A stretch of 58,592 nt of DNA from NCBI GenBank assembly GCA_021812385.1, contig JAKANO010000019.1:1-58592 (forward strand), read 5' to 3'. Every line of letters starts with the position of its first letter. Within the stretch, counting starts at the first letter, position 1. A program made the translations under genes and the position numbers. The notes under the pieces are model-generated. The model had not been told where the DNA came from, did no database searches, and saw only the letters and a program-made list of their open reading frames with translations. Below are positions 27,509-36,950 of this stretch, in pieces. Source of the stretch: Pseudomonadota bacterium (lineage in GTDB: Bacteria; Pseudomonadota; Gammaproteobacteria; Burkholderiales; Thiobacteraceae).

Positions 27509-27536
27509 ACTGGCCGGTTTCCGGCCAGTTTCTTAT
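27509..27536 (+). terminator. Hairpin between rpoD and the tRNA gene
   Basis: A 9-bp stem ACTGGCCGG/CCGGCCAGT (27509-27517 and 27521-27529) with a TTT loop is followed by TTCTTATT. The T tract is short, so it may act as a weak terminator or as a processing site ahead of the tRNA. Confidence 0.6.
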
Positions 27537-27537
27537 T

Positions 27538-27615
<78 letters not shown>

Positions 27616-27716
27616 TTTAATTTCCCCGCTCAGCAAGACAGCCCTGGGACAAAGCATTTTCCTGCGATGGAGATACGCTACAATTCGGCTTGATAAACAT
27701 CGAGTCCGGTTAATCC

Positions 27717-29048
27717 ATGAACACTATCTCCGCCGATACTTCAAACTGCGATGTCCTGGTCATCGGCGGCGGCCCTGCGGGCTCGACCGCCGCGGCCCTG
27801 CTGGCCGAGCGTGGCTACCGCGTGACGCTGTTGGAAAAAGCCCATCATCCGCGTTTCCATATTGGCGAATCGCTGCTCCCTGCCAATCTGCCGCTGCTGG
27901 AAAAGCTCGGCGTGGCGGATGAGGTGAAGGCGATCGGCATGGAAAAATGGGGTGCGGAATTTGTCTCGCCTTGGCATGACCACCAGCAGACGTTCGAATT
28001 TGCCGATGCTATGGATAAATCCATGCCCATGGCCTACCAGGTGCGACGTTCCGAGTTCGATGAAATCCTGATCCGCAACGCCAGCCGCAAAAATGCCCGC
28101 GTTGTGGAGGGCTGTCAGGTGCAAGATGTGAATTTCTTGCCCAACAATGCCGGTGCCTTGGTGCAAGCACGCAACGATGACGGCAGCGTCGAAACCGTGC
28201 ATGCGCGTTTTGTGCTGGACGCCTCGGGCCGCGATACCTTTCTCGGCAATCGCTTCAAAGCCAAGCAGCGTAATAAAAAACACAATAGCACCGCCATCTA
28301 CGGCCACTTCGCGGGCGCTGAGCGCAACGCCGGCAAGGCCGAGGGCAACATCAGCATTTTTTGGTTCGAGCATGGGTGGTTCTGGTTTATTCCGCTGGCC
28401 GACGGCACCACCAGCGTCGGTGCGGTGAGCTGGCCGTATTACCTGAAGACCCGCAACAAAAAATCCCTCGAGCAGTTTTTGCAGGAAACCATCGACCTGT
28501 GCACGCCGCTGCGCGAGCGGCTGCAACACGCGCAACTGACTGCGCCGGTGGAGGCCACGGGTAATTTTTCCTACGTGTGCGACCGTACGCACGGTAGCAA
28601 TTATCTGTTGTTGGGCGATGCCTATACCTTTATCGATCCGGTGTTTTCTTCCGGCGTGATGCTGGCCATGCACAGCGCGTTTGTCGGGGCCGACACCGTG
28701 GACACCTGTCTGCGCCATCCGCAGCAAGCGGCCGCCGCATTGAAAAAATTCGACCGCACGATGCGCATTGGCCCGAAGGAATTTTCCTGGTTCATTTACC
28801 GCGTGACCAATCCCACCATGCGCAATATGTTCATGGGGCCGCGCAACCTGTTTCGCGTCAAAGAGGCGCTGCTATCGGTGCTGGCCGGCGACGTGTATGG
28901 CAAGACACCGATTCATGGCCCGTTGTTGATCTTCAAAGGGATTTATTACACGGCATCCTTGCTTAATTTCAGGCGCACTTTCCAGGCGTGGCGCATGCGC
29001 AAGCACAATATCCGGGCGGTGGATGAAACGGGTGCGGCGGTCAACTGA
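27717..29048 (+). CDS. FAD-dependent halogenase-type oxidoreductase of the pigment cluster
   Basis: The 443-residue flavoprotein has the FAD-binding GGGPAGSTAAALLAERG motif (about 17-33), a GES segment (HIGESLLP, about 48-55) and, in the middle, GWFWFIP, which matches the WxWxIP motif of flavin-dependent halogenases. GDAYTFIDPVFSSGV near residue 300 is the second FAD contact. Similar proteins in xanthomonadin clusters are linked to bromination of the aryl polyene; the substrate here is inferred. The stop codon overlaps the next start by one base, so the gene leads a four-gene plus-strand operon. Confidence 0.82.
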   Translation: MNTISADTSNCDVLVIGGGPAGSTAAALLAERGYRVTLLEKAHHPRFHIGESLLPANLPLLEKLGVADEVKAIGMEKWGAEFVSPWHDHQQTFEFADAMDKSMPMAYQVRRSEFDEILIRNASRKNARVVEGCQVQDVNFLPNNAGALVQARNDDGSVETVHARFVLDASGRDTFLGNRFKAKQRNKKHNSTAIYGHFAGAERNAGKAEGNISIFWFEHGWFWFIPLADGTTSVGAVSWPYYLKTRNKKSLEQFLQETIDLCTPLRERLQHAQLTAPVEATGNFSYVCDRTHGSNYLLLGDAYTFIDPVFSSGVMLAMHSAFVGADTVDTCLRHPQQAAAALKKFDRTMRIGPKEFSWFIYRVTNPTMRNMFMGPRNLFRVKEALLSVLAGDVYGKTPIHGPLLIFKGIYYTASLLNFRRTFQAWRMRKHNIRAVDETGAAVN

Positions 29049-30130
29049 TGCGTGATTCGGTATCGCCTCTGCATGGCGCAAACCTCTCCATTGCCATGTT
29101 TTTGCAACAACCCGCGCCATGGAAAAGCAGCGTGCTGGGCGCGCTGTGCTTTTCTGCGGATGCGGGGGATGCGGGCGAGAGCCAGATGCAAACGGACACG
29201 GATATCCCTTGCCTGCGCGTACCCATGCAGCGGCTGGACGGCGGTGATTCTTTCTGCGAAGTGTGGCGCAGCAGCGCTGCGCTAACGCAAGGCCGGTGTG
29301 GCGCGATCCATTATCGGCATGACGAGGATGTATTGTTCGGCGTGCTTGTCTTGCCTGAAACAATGGACGCGGACGCGGGCAAAACGCCGCTGCAGCAAGC
29401 CACCGAATCGGCCTATCGCCAGGTGTTTGCCTTGCTGGATACGCTGCGCTACCCGTATCTGTTTCGCTTCTGGAATTACATCGCGGACATCAACACCCAC
29501 AGTTTTGGACTGGAGCGCTATCGCCAGTTTAATCTAGGACGGCAGGATGCTTTTCTGGCGCACGGGCGCGATGTGGTGGGCAATGTCCCAGCCGCGTGTG
29601 CGCTCGGTTTTCATCCGGGAACTTCTGCGCCAGGGCCCTTGACCATCGCTTTTTTGGCCGGGCGCGTGGCGCCGCTGAACATTGAAAATCCGCGCCAGAT
29701 CAGCGCCTACGAATACCCGCAACAATATGGCCCGCGCAGCCCGACATTCTCGCGTGCCAGCCTGGTGCACCTAGGGCAAGACGAAGTGTTGTTTGTATCC
29801 GGCACCGCCAGCATTGTGGGGCATGCAACCTTGCACCCCAGCGATGTCGTGGCGCAAACCCGCGAAACCATGACCAATATCGCGGCCGTGCTGGCCGAGG
29901 CAAATCGCCTAGCGCGCCAGCCGAGCTTCGATCTCGCCAGCCTGTATTACAAGGTGTATGTGCGCCACCCCGCGGATCTGGTGCAGATCCGCAATGAACT
30001 TGAACGCATCGTGGGCGCCACCCTCAATGCGGTCTATCTGCAGGCGGATGTGTGCCGCCAGGATCTGCTGCTGGAGATTGAGGCCACGGCCGGTCATCCG
30101 CTGGTGACTATGTCGGGTGCGCGGAACTGA
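29048..30130 (+). CDS. xanB2: XanB2-like chorismatase (hydroxybenzoate-forming)
   Basis: XanB2 and its relatives FkbO and Hyg5 split chorismate. XanB2 yields 3- and 4-hydroxybenzoate, which feed xanthomonadin and ubiquinone. The 360-residue protein shows family segments RFWNYIADIN (about 139-148), ERYRQFNLGR (about 156-165), SAYEYPQQYGPRSPTFSRA (about 223-241), VSGTASIVGH (about 254-263) and a C-terminal CRQDLLLEIEAT. It overlaps the halogenase stop and the acyltransferase start by one base each (TGATG), so the four genes are tightly coupled. Which hydroxybenzoate isomer is made cannot be read from the sequence. Confidence 0.82.
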   Translation: MRDSVSPLHGANLSIAMFLQQPAPWKSSVLGALCFSADAGDAGESQMQTDTDIPCLRVPMQRLDGGDSFCEVWRSSAALTQGRCGAIHYRHDEDVLFGVLVLPETMDADAGKTPLQQATESAYRQVFALLDTLRYPYLFRFWNYIADINTHSFGLERYRQFNLGRQDAFLAHGRDVVGNVPAACALGFHPGTSAPGPLTIAFLAGRVAPLNIENPRQISAYEYPQQYGPRSPTFSRASLVHLGQDEVLFVSGTASIVGHATLHPSDVVAQTRETMTNIAAVLAEANRLARQPSFDLASLYYKVYVRHPADLVQIRNELERIVGATLNAVYLQADVCRQDLLLEIEATAGHPLVTMSGARN

Positions 30131-30933
30131 TGCTGCGCGCCGCATTGCGCTGGTTGCTGAATGGCTATGATTACCTGGTGCTGTATCTCGGCTTGCTCTG
30201 GCTGGGCGTGGTGTGTCTAGCCTGGACGCCGTTAGCGCTGCTGGCCTACCCCTTGCTGCCGAAGCGTTGGGGACAGGCGCTAGGACGTTACGTTATCATG
30301 CGGGGATTTCGTTTATATCTCGCGAGCCTGAGCTTATCGGGCCGCTGCAGCTTTGATCTGAAAGCGCTGGATGCGCTGCGTGGCGAACCGTCGCTGATCA
30401 TTGCGCCGAACCATCCCTGTCTGCTGGATGCGGTGATGGTGATTTCGCGCTTGCCGAATGTCGCCTGTGTGTTGAAGTCCGATTTGTTGAACAATCCTTT
30501 TCTCGGCGCCGGTGCGCGCCTGGCACGCTACATCCGCAATGAACCGGTGCGCGGCATGGTGCGGACGGCCATTCAGGATTTTGACAGCGGCAGCCATTTG
30601 CTGCTGTTCCCGGAAGGCACGCGCACCATCACCAACCCGGTCAATCCGCTCAAGGGCAGCATCGCTCTGATTGCACATCGTGCGCAGGTGCCGGTGCAGA
30701 CGGTACTGATCGAAACCGACTCGGCGTATCTCAGTAAAGGCTGGTCGCTGTTCCGCAAGCCACCCATGCCGATCCATTACCGCGTGCGCTTGGGGCGGCG
30801 CTTTGATCCGCCGCAGCATACCCAGCGCTTCATGGCGGAATTGCAGCAATACTTTGCGCATGAGCTGGTACAAGGCTCAGCGTTTTATCCGAGCAATACC
30901 CTGCCGACCCAGGCAATCCATACGCCATCATGA
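30130..30933 (+). CDS. 1-acyl-glycerol-3-phosphate acyltransferase-like protein
   Basis: The 267-residue protein belongs to the PlsC family. The HX4D acyl-transfer motif appears as NHPCLLD (about 97-103) and the phosphate-binding FPEGTRT at about 160-166. One or two N-terminal membrane segments (about 15-50) anchor it. In this operon it probably joins the polyene acyl chain to a glycerol or lipid acceptor; xanthomonadin-type clusters carry similar genes. The 3' end overlaps the glycosyltransferase gene by four bases. Confidence 0.82.
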   Translation: MLRAALRWLLNGYDYLVLYLGLLWLGVVCLAWTPLALLAYPLLPKRWGQALGRYVIMRGFRLYLASLSLSGRCSFDLKALDALRGEPSLIIAPNHPCLLDAVMVISRLPNVACVLKSDLLNNPFLGAGARLARYIRNEPVRGMVRTAIQDFDSGSHLLLFPEGTRTITNPVNPLKGSIALIAHRAQVPVQTVLIETDSAYLSKGWSLFRKPPMPIHYRVRLGRRFDPPQHTQRFMAELQQYFAHELVQGSAFYPSNTLPTQAIHTPS

Positions 30934-31694
30934 ACGCCGCTTCGACCACGCATCTCGTCCTCATCCCCAGCTATAACCCCGGCGCCAAGGTCTATGAAAC
31001 CGTGCGCGCGGCACGCCAATACTGGAACCCGGTGTGGGTGGTGGTGGATGGCAGCAACGACGGCAGCGCCGAGGGTTTACAGGCGATGGCAGCCGCAGAC
31101 AGTGGCCTGCGCGTGATCGTCTTGCCGCGCAACCAGGGCAAGGGCGCGGCGGTATTGCAGGGTTTGGAGCAGGCGGCAGCGGCGGGCTTCAGCCACGTGT
31201 TAACCATGGATTCGGACGGCCAACATCCACCCGAGCGTATCCCCGCATTCATGGCCGAATCCGCGCGCCAGCCGGCGGCCATGATCTTGGGCGTGCCGGT
31301 ATTCGAAGCGGACGCGCCGCGTTTGCGCGTGCAAGGGCGGCGCGTCTCCAACTGGTGGGCCAATCTGGAAACACTGTGGGCCGGCATTGGCGACTCGCTG
31401 TTCGGGTTTCGCGTGTATCCGCTCGATCCATTGCGCCAGGTGATGCGCCATCAGCCGTGGATGCGCCACTTCGACTTCGATCCCGAGGCCGTGGTGCGCC
31501 TGTGCTGGCGCGGCGTCAAGCCGGTGAACCTGCCCGCCCCGGTGCGTTACTACCGCGCGGAGGAGGGCGGCGTATCGCATTTCCGCTATTTGCGCGACAA
31601 CCTGTTATTAAGCTGGATGCACACGCGTTTGTTGATCGGGTTTGTGCTGCGCCTACCCGTTTTGTTGGTAAGGCGCGCGCGGGGACGTTGCTGA
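30930..31694 (+). CDS. Family 2 glycosyltransferase
   Basis: The 254-residue protein is a GT2/GT-A enzyme. It opens with LVLIPSYNPG (about 9-18) and VVVDGSNDGSAEGL (about 36-49), and has the metal-binding TMDSDGQHPPERIP motif at about 91-104. A C-terminal hydrophobic stretch (about 225-250) suggests membrane association. It resembles dolichyl-phosphate-mannose-synthase-type enzymes found in aryl polyene clusters, where a sugar is thought to be added to the lipid product. Its last 42 bases overlap the 3' end of the antiporter gene on the other strand. Confidence 0.85.
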   Translation: MNAASTTHLVLIPSYNPGAKVYETVRAARQYWNPVWVVVDGSNDGSAEGLQAMAAADSGLRVIVLPRNQGKGAAVLQGLEQAAAAGFSHVLTMDSDGQHPPERIPAFMAESARQPAAMILGVPVFEADAPRLRVQGRRVSNWWANLETLWAGIGDSLFGFRVYPLDPLRQVMRHQPWMRHFDFDPEAVVRLCWRGVKPVNLPAPVRYYRAEEGGVSHFRYLRDNLLLSWMHTRLLIGFVLRLPVLLVRRARGRC

Positions 31695-32987
31695 GGCTGT
31701 TTTTACGCTTGGCGGAATAGGAATCCCGATGCGCGGCAGCCAGCGCCGCAACAGCGGGCTGGTGATGACGGTGCTGAAAATCGCCATGATCACCAGAATG
31801 GTAAACATCTGCTGCGAGATCACGCCCAGGTCAAAGCCGACGTTAATCACGATCAGTTCCATCAGCGCGCGCGTGTTCATCATCACGCCCAGTATCTTGC
31901 CTTCCATGTGGCTCAAGCCCGCGAACCGCGCCGCCAGGTAGGCGCCGCCAAACTTGCCCAGCGTGGCGAGCGCCACGATCAACACACACCAAGCCCACGC
32001 GCCGGCGCTATCCAAGCCGCCGATATTGGTGCGCAGCCCGGTATAAGTAAAAAAGATCGGCAGGAAAAACACCATCACGAACGGGCTGATGCGCTTACGC
32101 CAAGTGCTCACGAAAGCGTGTTCGTCATGCAACAACACGCCCATCATGAAGCCACCGAAAATGGCGAAAATACCGAGCTGATAGGTGGTCATGGCCGACA
32201 GGAAAATCGCCGCCAACACGATTCCCAGCAGGTTGTTGGTCAGCGCGCCGCTTCGGGCGTCGCAGCGGTGCAGAATGCGCTTCATCAGCGGGCGCACGCC
32301 GAACCAGCTCAGCGCAAAAAACAGCGCGACCAGCACGACCTTCAGGGCGAAGCTGGAGGCGTCGAAATTGGACAAGGTGAGCGTGGTGATCAATGCCAAC
32401 AACAGCCAGCCGATCACATCATTGATCGCCGCCGCGCTGATGGCGATGACGCCAATCGGCGTGCGGGTCATGTCGAATTCCATCATGATGCGGCCGAGTA
32501 TCGGCAATGCGGTAATCGAAAACGCCGTGGCGATGAACAGCGCCGAGGCCAGCGGATGCGCGCTAGGGGAGAGAATCGGCGCGCTGATGTGACCGATGCC
32601 GTAACCCAGCGCAAACGGTGCAAGCAGGCTGGCGGCAGCCACCCATAACATGGCCTTACGGTTGCGGGATTCGCTCAGATGGGAAAAATCAAACTCCAGG
32701 CCGATCTGGAACATCAGCAACACCAAGCCGATTTGCGACAGCATTTGCATCGGCTCGGGTGCGCCGGAGTGGAATACATACTGGAACAACCCGGGCGCAA
32801 GCAGTCCAAACAAGGATGGCCCGAGCAAAATCCCAACAATGATTTCCCCGGCCGCCGCAGTTTGTCCGAACCGCAACGCAATCCCACCGCCGATGCGCGC
32901 GGCGAGCACGATCACGGTGAGTTGCAGCAGGGTGAAAAATAGCAGCGCTTCGGTTTTATGGGCGGCGATGTTAACGGCTGTTGTCAT
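31653..32987 (-). CDS. Cation:proton antiporter (CPA2/KefB-like)
   Basis: The 444-residue polytopic protein has about 12 transmembrane segments and typical CPA2 features: GEIIVGILLGPSLFG (about 47-61), FQIGLEFD (about 93-100) and ATAFSITALPILG (about 154-166). There is no C-terminal RCK/TrkA domain, so it is a minimal antiporter. It lies 13 bases after the methyltransferase gene and so belongs to the minus-strand pigment operon. A link to pigment export or membrane energetics is possible but unproven. The ion specificity is not evident. Confidence 0.85.
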   Translation of the reverse strand: MTTAVNIAAHKTEALLFFTLLQLTVIVLAARIGGGIALRFGQTAAAGEIIVGILLGPSLFGLLAPGLFQYVFHSGAPEPMQMLSQIGLVLLMFQIGLEFDFSHLSESRNRKAMLWVAAASLLAPFALGYGIGHISAPILSPSAHPLASALFIATAFSITALPILGRIMMEFDMTRTPIGVIAISAAAINDVIGWLLLALITTLTLSNFDASSFALKVVLVALFFALSWFGVRPLMKRILHRCDARSGALTNNLLGIVLAAIFLSAMTTYQLGIFAIFGGFMMGVLLHDEHAFVSTWRKRISPFVMVFFLPIFFTYTGLRTNIGGLDSAGAWAWCVLIVALATLGKFGGAYLAARFAGLSHMEGKILGVMMNTRALMELIVINVGFDLGVISQQMFTILVIMAIFSTVITSPLLRRWLPRIGIPIPPSVKTASATSPRAPYQQNG

Positions 32988-33000
32988 GGGTTGCGCGCGC

Positions 33001-33765
33001 TTAATTCGAAACGGTCTTGACTGCTTGATACTCGGAAAAGATACCGAGTTCCAGATGGCGCTTAACCTGCGTCAACCCTGCCGCGCGTAACGTGGCCAAG
33101 ACTTGCTCAGGGGGGACGCAGGCTTCAATGCTGTCCCAGAAATAGCGCCACATCGTCGTGGTATTTTTTTGCTTTGAAATGCAGCGTGTCAGCAGCGGTA
33201 TCACGCCGCGCATATAGTTTTTAAGCAGCCATTGCCCAAATCGATTTTGCGGTTTGGTAATTTCAAGGATGCATAAACGGCCGCCGGGTTTTAAAACGCG
33301 CTCAAATTCCACGAACGCCACGCTCAGATCGCCGATGTGGCGCAGGGCATAGCCCATGCTTAAAAAATCAAAATGCTTGTCGGGGAATGGCAATGATTCA
33401 GCCCGGCCTTCCAACAACACCATGCTCTTGGGCAGTTTGCTGACGGCCATCATGCCGGGGCTGGGATCGACGCCGGTGACTAGGGCTGGATCGCCGACCA
33501 GAATACACGCTTGCGCGGCCACCAGACCGGTGCCCACGCCAACGTCGAGCACCTGCATGCCGGTTTTCAAGCCGCCGCGCAGCAGCGCCTCGCGCCGGTA
33601 GCGCGAACCGGAACCCCACGCCAACATCGCCTCGATGCGGTCGTAATCCACGGCGGTGTCGTCAAAAATTTGGCGCAGATAAGCTTGCCGATCCTGCTCC
33701 GTCTGATAGTAATCGGTGAGCGGGATATGCGGTGCGCGTACTGGGATAGGGCTGGAGGTGTTCAT
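33001..33765 (-). CDS. Class I SAM-dependent methyltransferase
   Basis: The 254-residue protein has SAM motif I VLDVGVGTGLVAAQA (about 74-88), an acidic residue in VTGVDPSPGM (about 97-106), motif II MGYALRHIGDL and motif III LKPGGRLCILEITKP (about 160-174), the latter typical of UbiE-like enzymes. It lies between fabG and the antiporter on the minus strand. Xanthomonadins carry a methyl group on the aryl part, so O-methylation of the polyene head is a sensible guess. Ubiquinone synthesis is an alternative, but the operon context argues for pigment modification. Confidence 0.8.
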   Translation of the reverse strand: MNTSSPIPVRAPHIPLTDYYQTEQDRQAYLRQIFDDTAVDYDRIEAMLAWGSGSRYRREALLRGGLKTGMQVLDVGVGTGLVAAQACILVGDPALVTGVDPSPGMMAVSKLPKSMVLLEGRAESLPFPDKHFDFLSMGYALRHIGDLSVAFVEFERVLKPGGRLCILEITKPQNRFGQWLLKNYMRGVIPLLTRCISKQKNTTTMWRYFWDSIEACVPPEQVLATLRAAGLTQVKRHLELGIFSEYQAVKTVSN

Positions 33766-33779
33766 GTTGTTATGCGCCT

Positions 33780-34499
33780 TTAAATCATGCCGCCGTTAAT
33801 GGAAATAATCTGCCCTGTGATATAGGCCGCTTGGGTCGAGGCGAGAAAGCCGATCAGGTCGGCGACTTCGGCCGGGCTGCCGGCGCGTTTCATCGGCACT
33901 AGGCGCGCGATCTCCTGCGCGTCGAAGGCGGATTCGCTCATCGGCGTGTCGATGATGCCGGGCGCCACCGCGTTGACGGTGATGCCGCGGCTGGCGACTT
34001 CGCGTGCCAAGGATTTGGTCGCCGCATTCAGCGCGCCCTTGGCGGCGGAATAATTCACCTGGCCGGCATTGCCGGTGAGCGCGGCGATGGAGGACACATT
34101 GATAATGCGCCCCCAGCGGCTGCGGATCATCGGCATCATCAGCGGTTGGGTGACATTGAAAAAGCCATGCACGGACACGTCGATCACGCGGTGCCACTGT
34201 TCGGCGCGCATGCCCGGGAACACCACGTCGTCATGAATGCCGGCGTTGTTGACGATAATTTGGATCGGCTGCTGTTCGACCAGCGGGGTCAGCGCAGCGC
34301 TCACGGCTGCGCTATCGGTCACGTCAAAAGCCAAGGCCTGCGCGCTGCCGCCATCCGCATTAATCTCATTCGCCAAGGCCTGTGCGGCTGGCAGGCCACG
34401 GTTGGCATGGATGTAAACATGGCAGCCATCGGCCGCCAGGCGGCGGCAAATGGCCGCGCCGATGCCGCCGCTGCCGCCCGTCACTAAGGCATTTTTCAT
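33780..34499 (-). CDS. 3-oxoacyl-ACP reductase (FabG-like)
   Basis: This short-chain dehydrogenase reduces the beta-keto group in each elongation round. The start at MKNALVTGGSGGIG gives 239 residues. The cofactor motif TGGSGGIGAAI is followed by NNAGIHDDVV, the catalytic Ser in VSSIAALTG, and YxxxK in NYSAAKGAL. A 42-residue upstream extension is not conserved. It overlaps the dehydratase gene by four bases (ATGA). A second copy of FabG for general fatty acid synthesis would be expected elsewhere, so this is a cluster-specific paralogue. Confidence 0.92.
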   Translation of the reverse strand: MKNALVTGGSGGIGAAICRRLAADGCHVYIHANRGLPAAQALANEINADGGSAQALAFDVTDSAAVSAALTPLVEQQPIQIIVNNAGIHDDVVFPGMRAEQWHRVIDVSVHGFFNVTQPLMMPMIRSRWGRIINVSSIAALTGNAGQVNYSAAKGALNAATKSLAREVASRGITVNAVAPGIIDTPMSESAFDAQEIARLVPMKRAGSPAEVADLIGFLASTQAAYITGQIISINGGMI

Positions 34500-34966
34500 G
34501 GTGTGTTTCCTGATGTCAGTAAGTCGGCATTGACGACCACGGCGGCGCGTCCCTCCAGCAGAAAACGGCCCGCTGCGCTGATGCTGAATTGATACAGAAT
34601 ATTGTTTTCGCTGCGCGTGATGCAATGCGCTTCCACCCGCAGATCGTCGGCGATGTCGTCCAGACGGGGCACATGCAACTGCGCGCCACGCACGCTGACC
34701 AGATAGCCCACCTTGGCGCCGACGCTATCTGGCGGCGCCAGCAAAGCACCGTGCACCGCCATGGCCTGTGCCGCGTATTCGATACCGCAGGCGGCGCCGA
34801 GCCGGCCCTTGGCGCGCAATGGATTATCCAGCGCGCAGTGGCTCGTGGCGCGGCACTGGATGCGTTGCGCATCCCATGCTTCCACGCAATCCAGTAGGCA
34901 CATGCTGCCCTGATGCGGGATGTGGCTGGCGATCCAGGCGTGGTCCAGTGTGGTTTGATTTAGCAC
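34496..34966 (-). CDS. Hotdog-fold 3-hydroxyacyl-ACP dehydratase (ApeP-like)
   Basis: The 156-residue protein resembles hotdog-fold dehydratases of aryl polyene clusters. The segment IPHQGSMCLLD (about 16-26) carries a histidine that aligns with the FabZ/FabA active site, followed by GAACGIEYAAQAMAVHGAL (about 58-76). It would remove water from the beta-hydroxy intermediate to extend the conjugated chain. It is coupled to fabG (4-base overlap) and overlaps the ketosynthase-like gene by seven bases. The family label is by motif only. Confidence 0.8.
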   Translation of the reverse strand: MLNQTTLDHAWIASHIPHQGSMCLLDCVEAWDAQRIQCRATSHCALDNPLRAKGRLGAACGIEYAAQAMAVHGALLAPPDSVGAKVGYLVSVRGAQLHVPRLDDIADDLRVEAHCITRSENNILYQFSISAAGRFLLEGRAAVVVNADLLTSGNTP

Positions 34967-35754
34967 AGCGTAATGTCCACGGCGAGACGTGCGCTGTCGA
35001 GGTAATCCAGCACCACGCGTTGCGCTTGCCGCAATGCGATCGCGCGCAACAGCGGCAAGCCGCGCGCGGCGGGAATGGCGCAGCGCAGGTTTTCGAGCGC
35101 GGCGTCCTCGAGTGGGTTTGCGTTGGCGTCGGTCAAGCTGACGGTGATTTGCGCCAGCGCCTGTGCGCTGCGTTGCGGCGCCAGCACCAGCGCGATACCG
35201 AAGGCGTCCGGAATGGGGCGGGCACTATACAGCGGCTCCGGGTAAGCGGTGTCGCACGCCAGCAAAACACTGCGCGTATTATCCACCACCACTTGCGTCA
35301 GTGTTTCCAGCAGCCCCGCGCCGAAGCAGGCGTCAAACGCACACAACACCGAGGAGCTGGTCATGGCGCCGGTGGCGATACTCCAGTAACCGGCGGCGGC
35401 GTTATGCACCGAGTTATGAAAACGGGTGGGGGAAATTTGCCGGTCATCAGAGGCGAGCATTTCACAGATCGCATGGCAGTTTTCGCCATCGCCGCCGGAC
35501 GAAGAAAACACGCTGGGCAAGTCGGCGGCATTCAGGCCGGCGGCTGCGATGGCCTCCAGCCCGGTCGCCAGCGTGAGCTTGACGATTGCACCGCTGCGCC
35601 GGCGCTCGGCCGCCGGCAGCAAGGCGGGGGGCGGCAAAAGGGTCTTGAGCGCTTGATAGGCTTGCTGCCCGCCAAGGATCGCCTGACTGCTGGGCCAGTC
35701 GTTCAAACCGGGGCCGAGCAAGCCGATGCCTTCGATGTAAGCGCTGAGTTTCAT
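34960..35754 (-). CDS. Beta-ketoacyl synthase chain-length factor-like protein
   Basis: The start at MKLSAYIEGIGLLGPG gives 264 residues, the size of the ketosynthase N-terminal-like proteins that partner ketosynthases in aryl polyene clusters. The position of a catalytic cysteine in a true ketosynthase is taken here by GDGENCHAICEML and a variable region. It has only the N-terminal half of a thiolase fold, so it is probably a non-catalytic partner that sets chain length. The stop of the next gene overlaps its start by four bases. Confidence 0.78.
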   Translation of the reverse strand: MKLSAYIEGIGLLGPGLNDWPSSQAILGGQQAYQALKTLLPPPALLPAAERRRSGAIVKLTLATGLEAIAAAGLNAADLPSVFSSSGGDGENCHAICEMLASDDRQISPTRFHNSVHNAAAGYWSIATGAMTSSSVLCAFDACFGAGLLETLTQVVVDNTRSVLLACDTAYPEPLYSARPIPDAFGIALVLAPQRSAQALAQITVSLTDANANPLEDAALENLRCAIPAARGLPLLRAIALRQAQRVVLDYLDSARLAVDITLC

Positions 35755-36950
35755 CGGCTGTCCGCACGCCCAAAAATCAGGCTGCAATTGGTGCCGCCGA
35801 ATCCAAACGAATTGCTGAGCACGCGCGCCAGCGGCTGCTCGCGATTTTCCAGTACATAATCGAGCTCCATGGCGGCGTCGAGTTGTTGCGTGTTGATTCC
35901 GGCGGGCAGCAAACCATGCTGCAACGCCAGCGCGCAAATCACCGCTTCCACGCCACCCGCCGCACCCAGGGTGTGGCCAGTCGCACCTTTAGTCGAGCTG
36001 CATGGCGTGGCTGAGCCGAATACCGCGGCAACGGCTTTTCCCTCCGCTGCGTCATTGCTTTGGGTGGCGGTGCCGTGCAGGTTGATATAGTCAATATCAG
36101 ATGGCTGCAAACCCGCCATATTCAGCGCATCCTGCATCGCCATGCGCGCACCCAGCCCATCCGGGTGCGGCGATGACATGTGATAGGCATCGCTGGATTC
36201 GCCGATGCCGAGCAGCAGCACGGCATCGGCGTGCGGATTTTCCGGCGCGCGCTCCAGCAAGGCGAAGGCCGCCGCTTCCCCAATTGAGATGCCGTTGCGT
36301 TGTGCGTCAAAGGGACGGCACGCCTGTTCGGAAATCAGGCCGAGCGCGTTGAAACCATACAGTGTCGTCAGGCACAGCGAATCCACGCCGCCCACCACCG
36401 CCGCGTCGATCAACCCCGTCGCCAGCATGCGCCGCGCCGAACTGAACACCTTGGCGCTGGACGAGCACGCCGATGACACCACCACCGCCGGACCGGTCAG
36501 GCCAAAATAATGGCGCGTAAAATCCGCGACGGAAAACGTATTGTGCGTGGTGCCGTAAATAAAATCCGCTGTGAATGCGCCGCTCACCGGGTCGCGCCGC
36601 CGATAGGCCAACTCGGTTTGCAAAATGCCGGACGTGCTGGTGCCGAGAAACACGCCAATGCGCTGCGCACCGTATGTTGCGATGGCGGCGCGCACCGCCT
36701 CGATAAAGCCGTCCTGCATCATCCCCAGCAAGGCGAGCCGGTTGTTGCGGCAATCAAACGCGGCCAGGTGCGCAGGAAGTTGCACTGCATCCACGCCGGC
36801 CACCTCGCCAATAAACGTCGGCAGATCCACCGTATCGAATGCGCACGGCGCCAGCCCGGCGCGGCGCTGGCGCAGCGCGTCTAGGGTCTGCGCGAGGCCG
36901 CGGCCGATGCTGTTGGTCGCGGTGAAATGGGAAAGCCAAAGTGGATTCAA
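35751..36950 (-). CDS. 3-oxoacyl-ACP synthase (ketosynthase) of the pigment cluster
   Basis: The 399-residue ketosynthase has the thiolase-fold triad: Cys in VVSSACSSSAKVF (about 161-173), His in NLHGTATQSND (about 293-303) and His in KGATGHTLGAAGG (about 324-336). It performs the condensation steps with malonyl-ACP. The start codon is TTG with a weak ribosome-binding site; no ATG fits the conserved N terminus. Upstream lies the accessory island rather than the rest of the pigment operon, so this gene needs its own promoter or read-through from the island. Confidence 0.92.
   Translation of the reverse strand: MNPLWLSHFTATNSIGRGLAQTLDALRQRRAGLAPCAFDTVDLPTFIGEVAGVDAVQLPAHLAAFDCRNNRLALLGMMQDGFIEAVRAAIATYGAQRIGVFLGTSTSGILQTELAYRRRDPVSGAFTADFIYGTTHNTFSVADFTRHYFGLTGPAVVVSSACSSSAKVFSSARRMLATGLIDAAVVGGVDSLCLTTLYGFNALGLISEQACRPFDAQRNGISIGEAAAFALLERAPENPHADAVLLLGIGESSDAYHMSSPHPDGLGARMAMQDALNMAGLQPSDIDYINLHGTATQSNDAAEGKAVAAVFGSATPCSSTKGATGHTLGAAGGVEAVICALALQHGLLPAGINTQQLDAAMELDYVLENREQPLARVLSNSFGFGGTNCSLIFGRADSR

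Noticed and set aside
34768..35859. 363-codon plus-strand frame across the dehydratase and ketosynthase-like genes
   Set aside because: It crosses two good minus-strand genes and the four-base overlap at their junction; it has no protein-like pattern.
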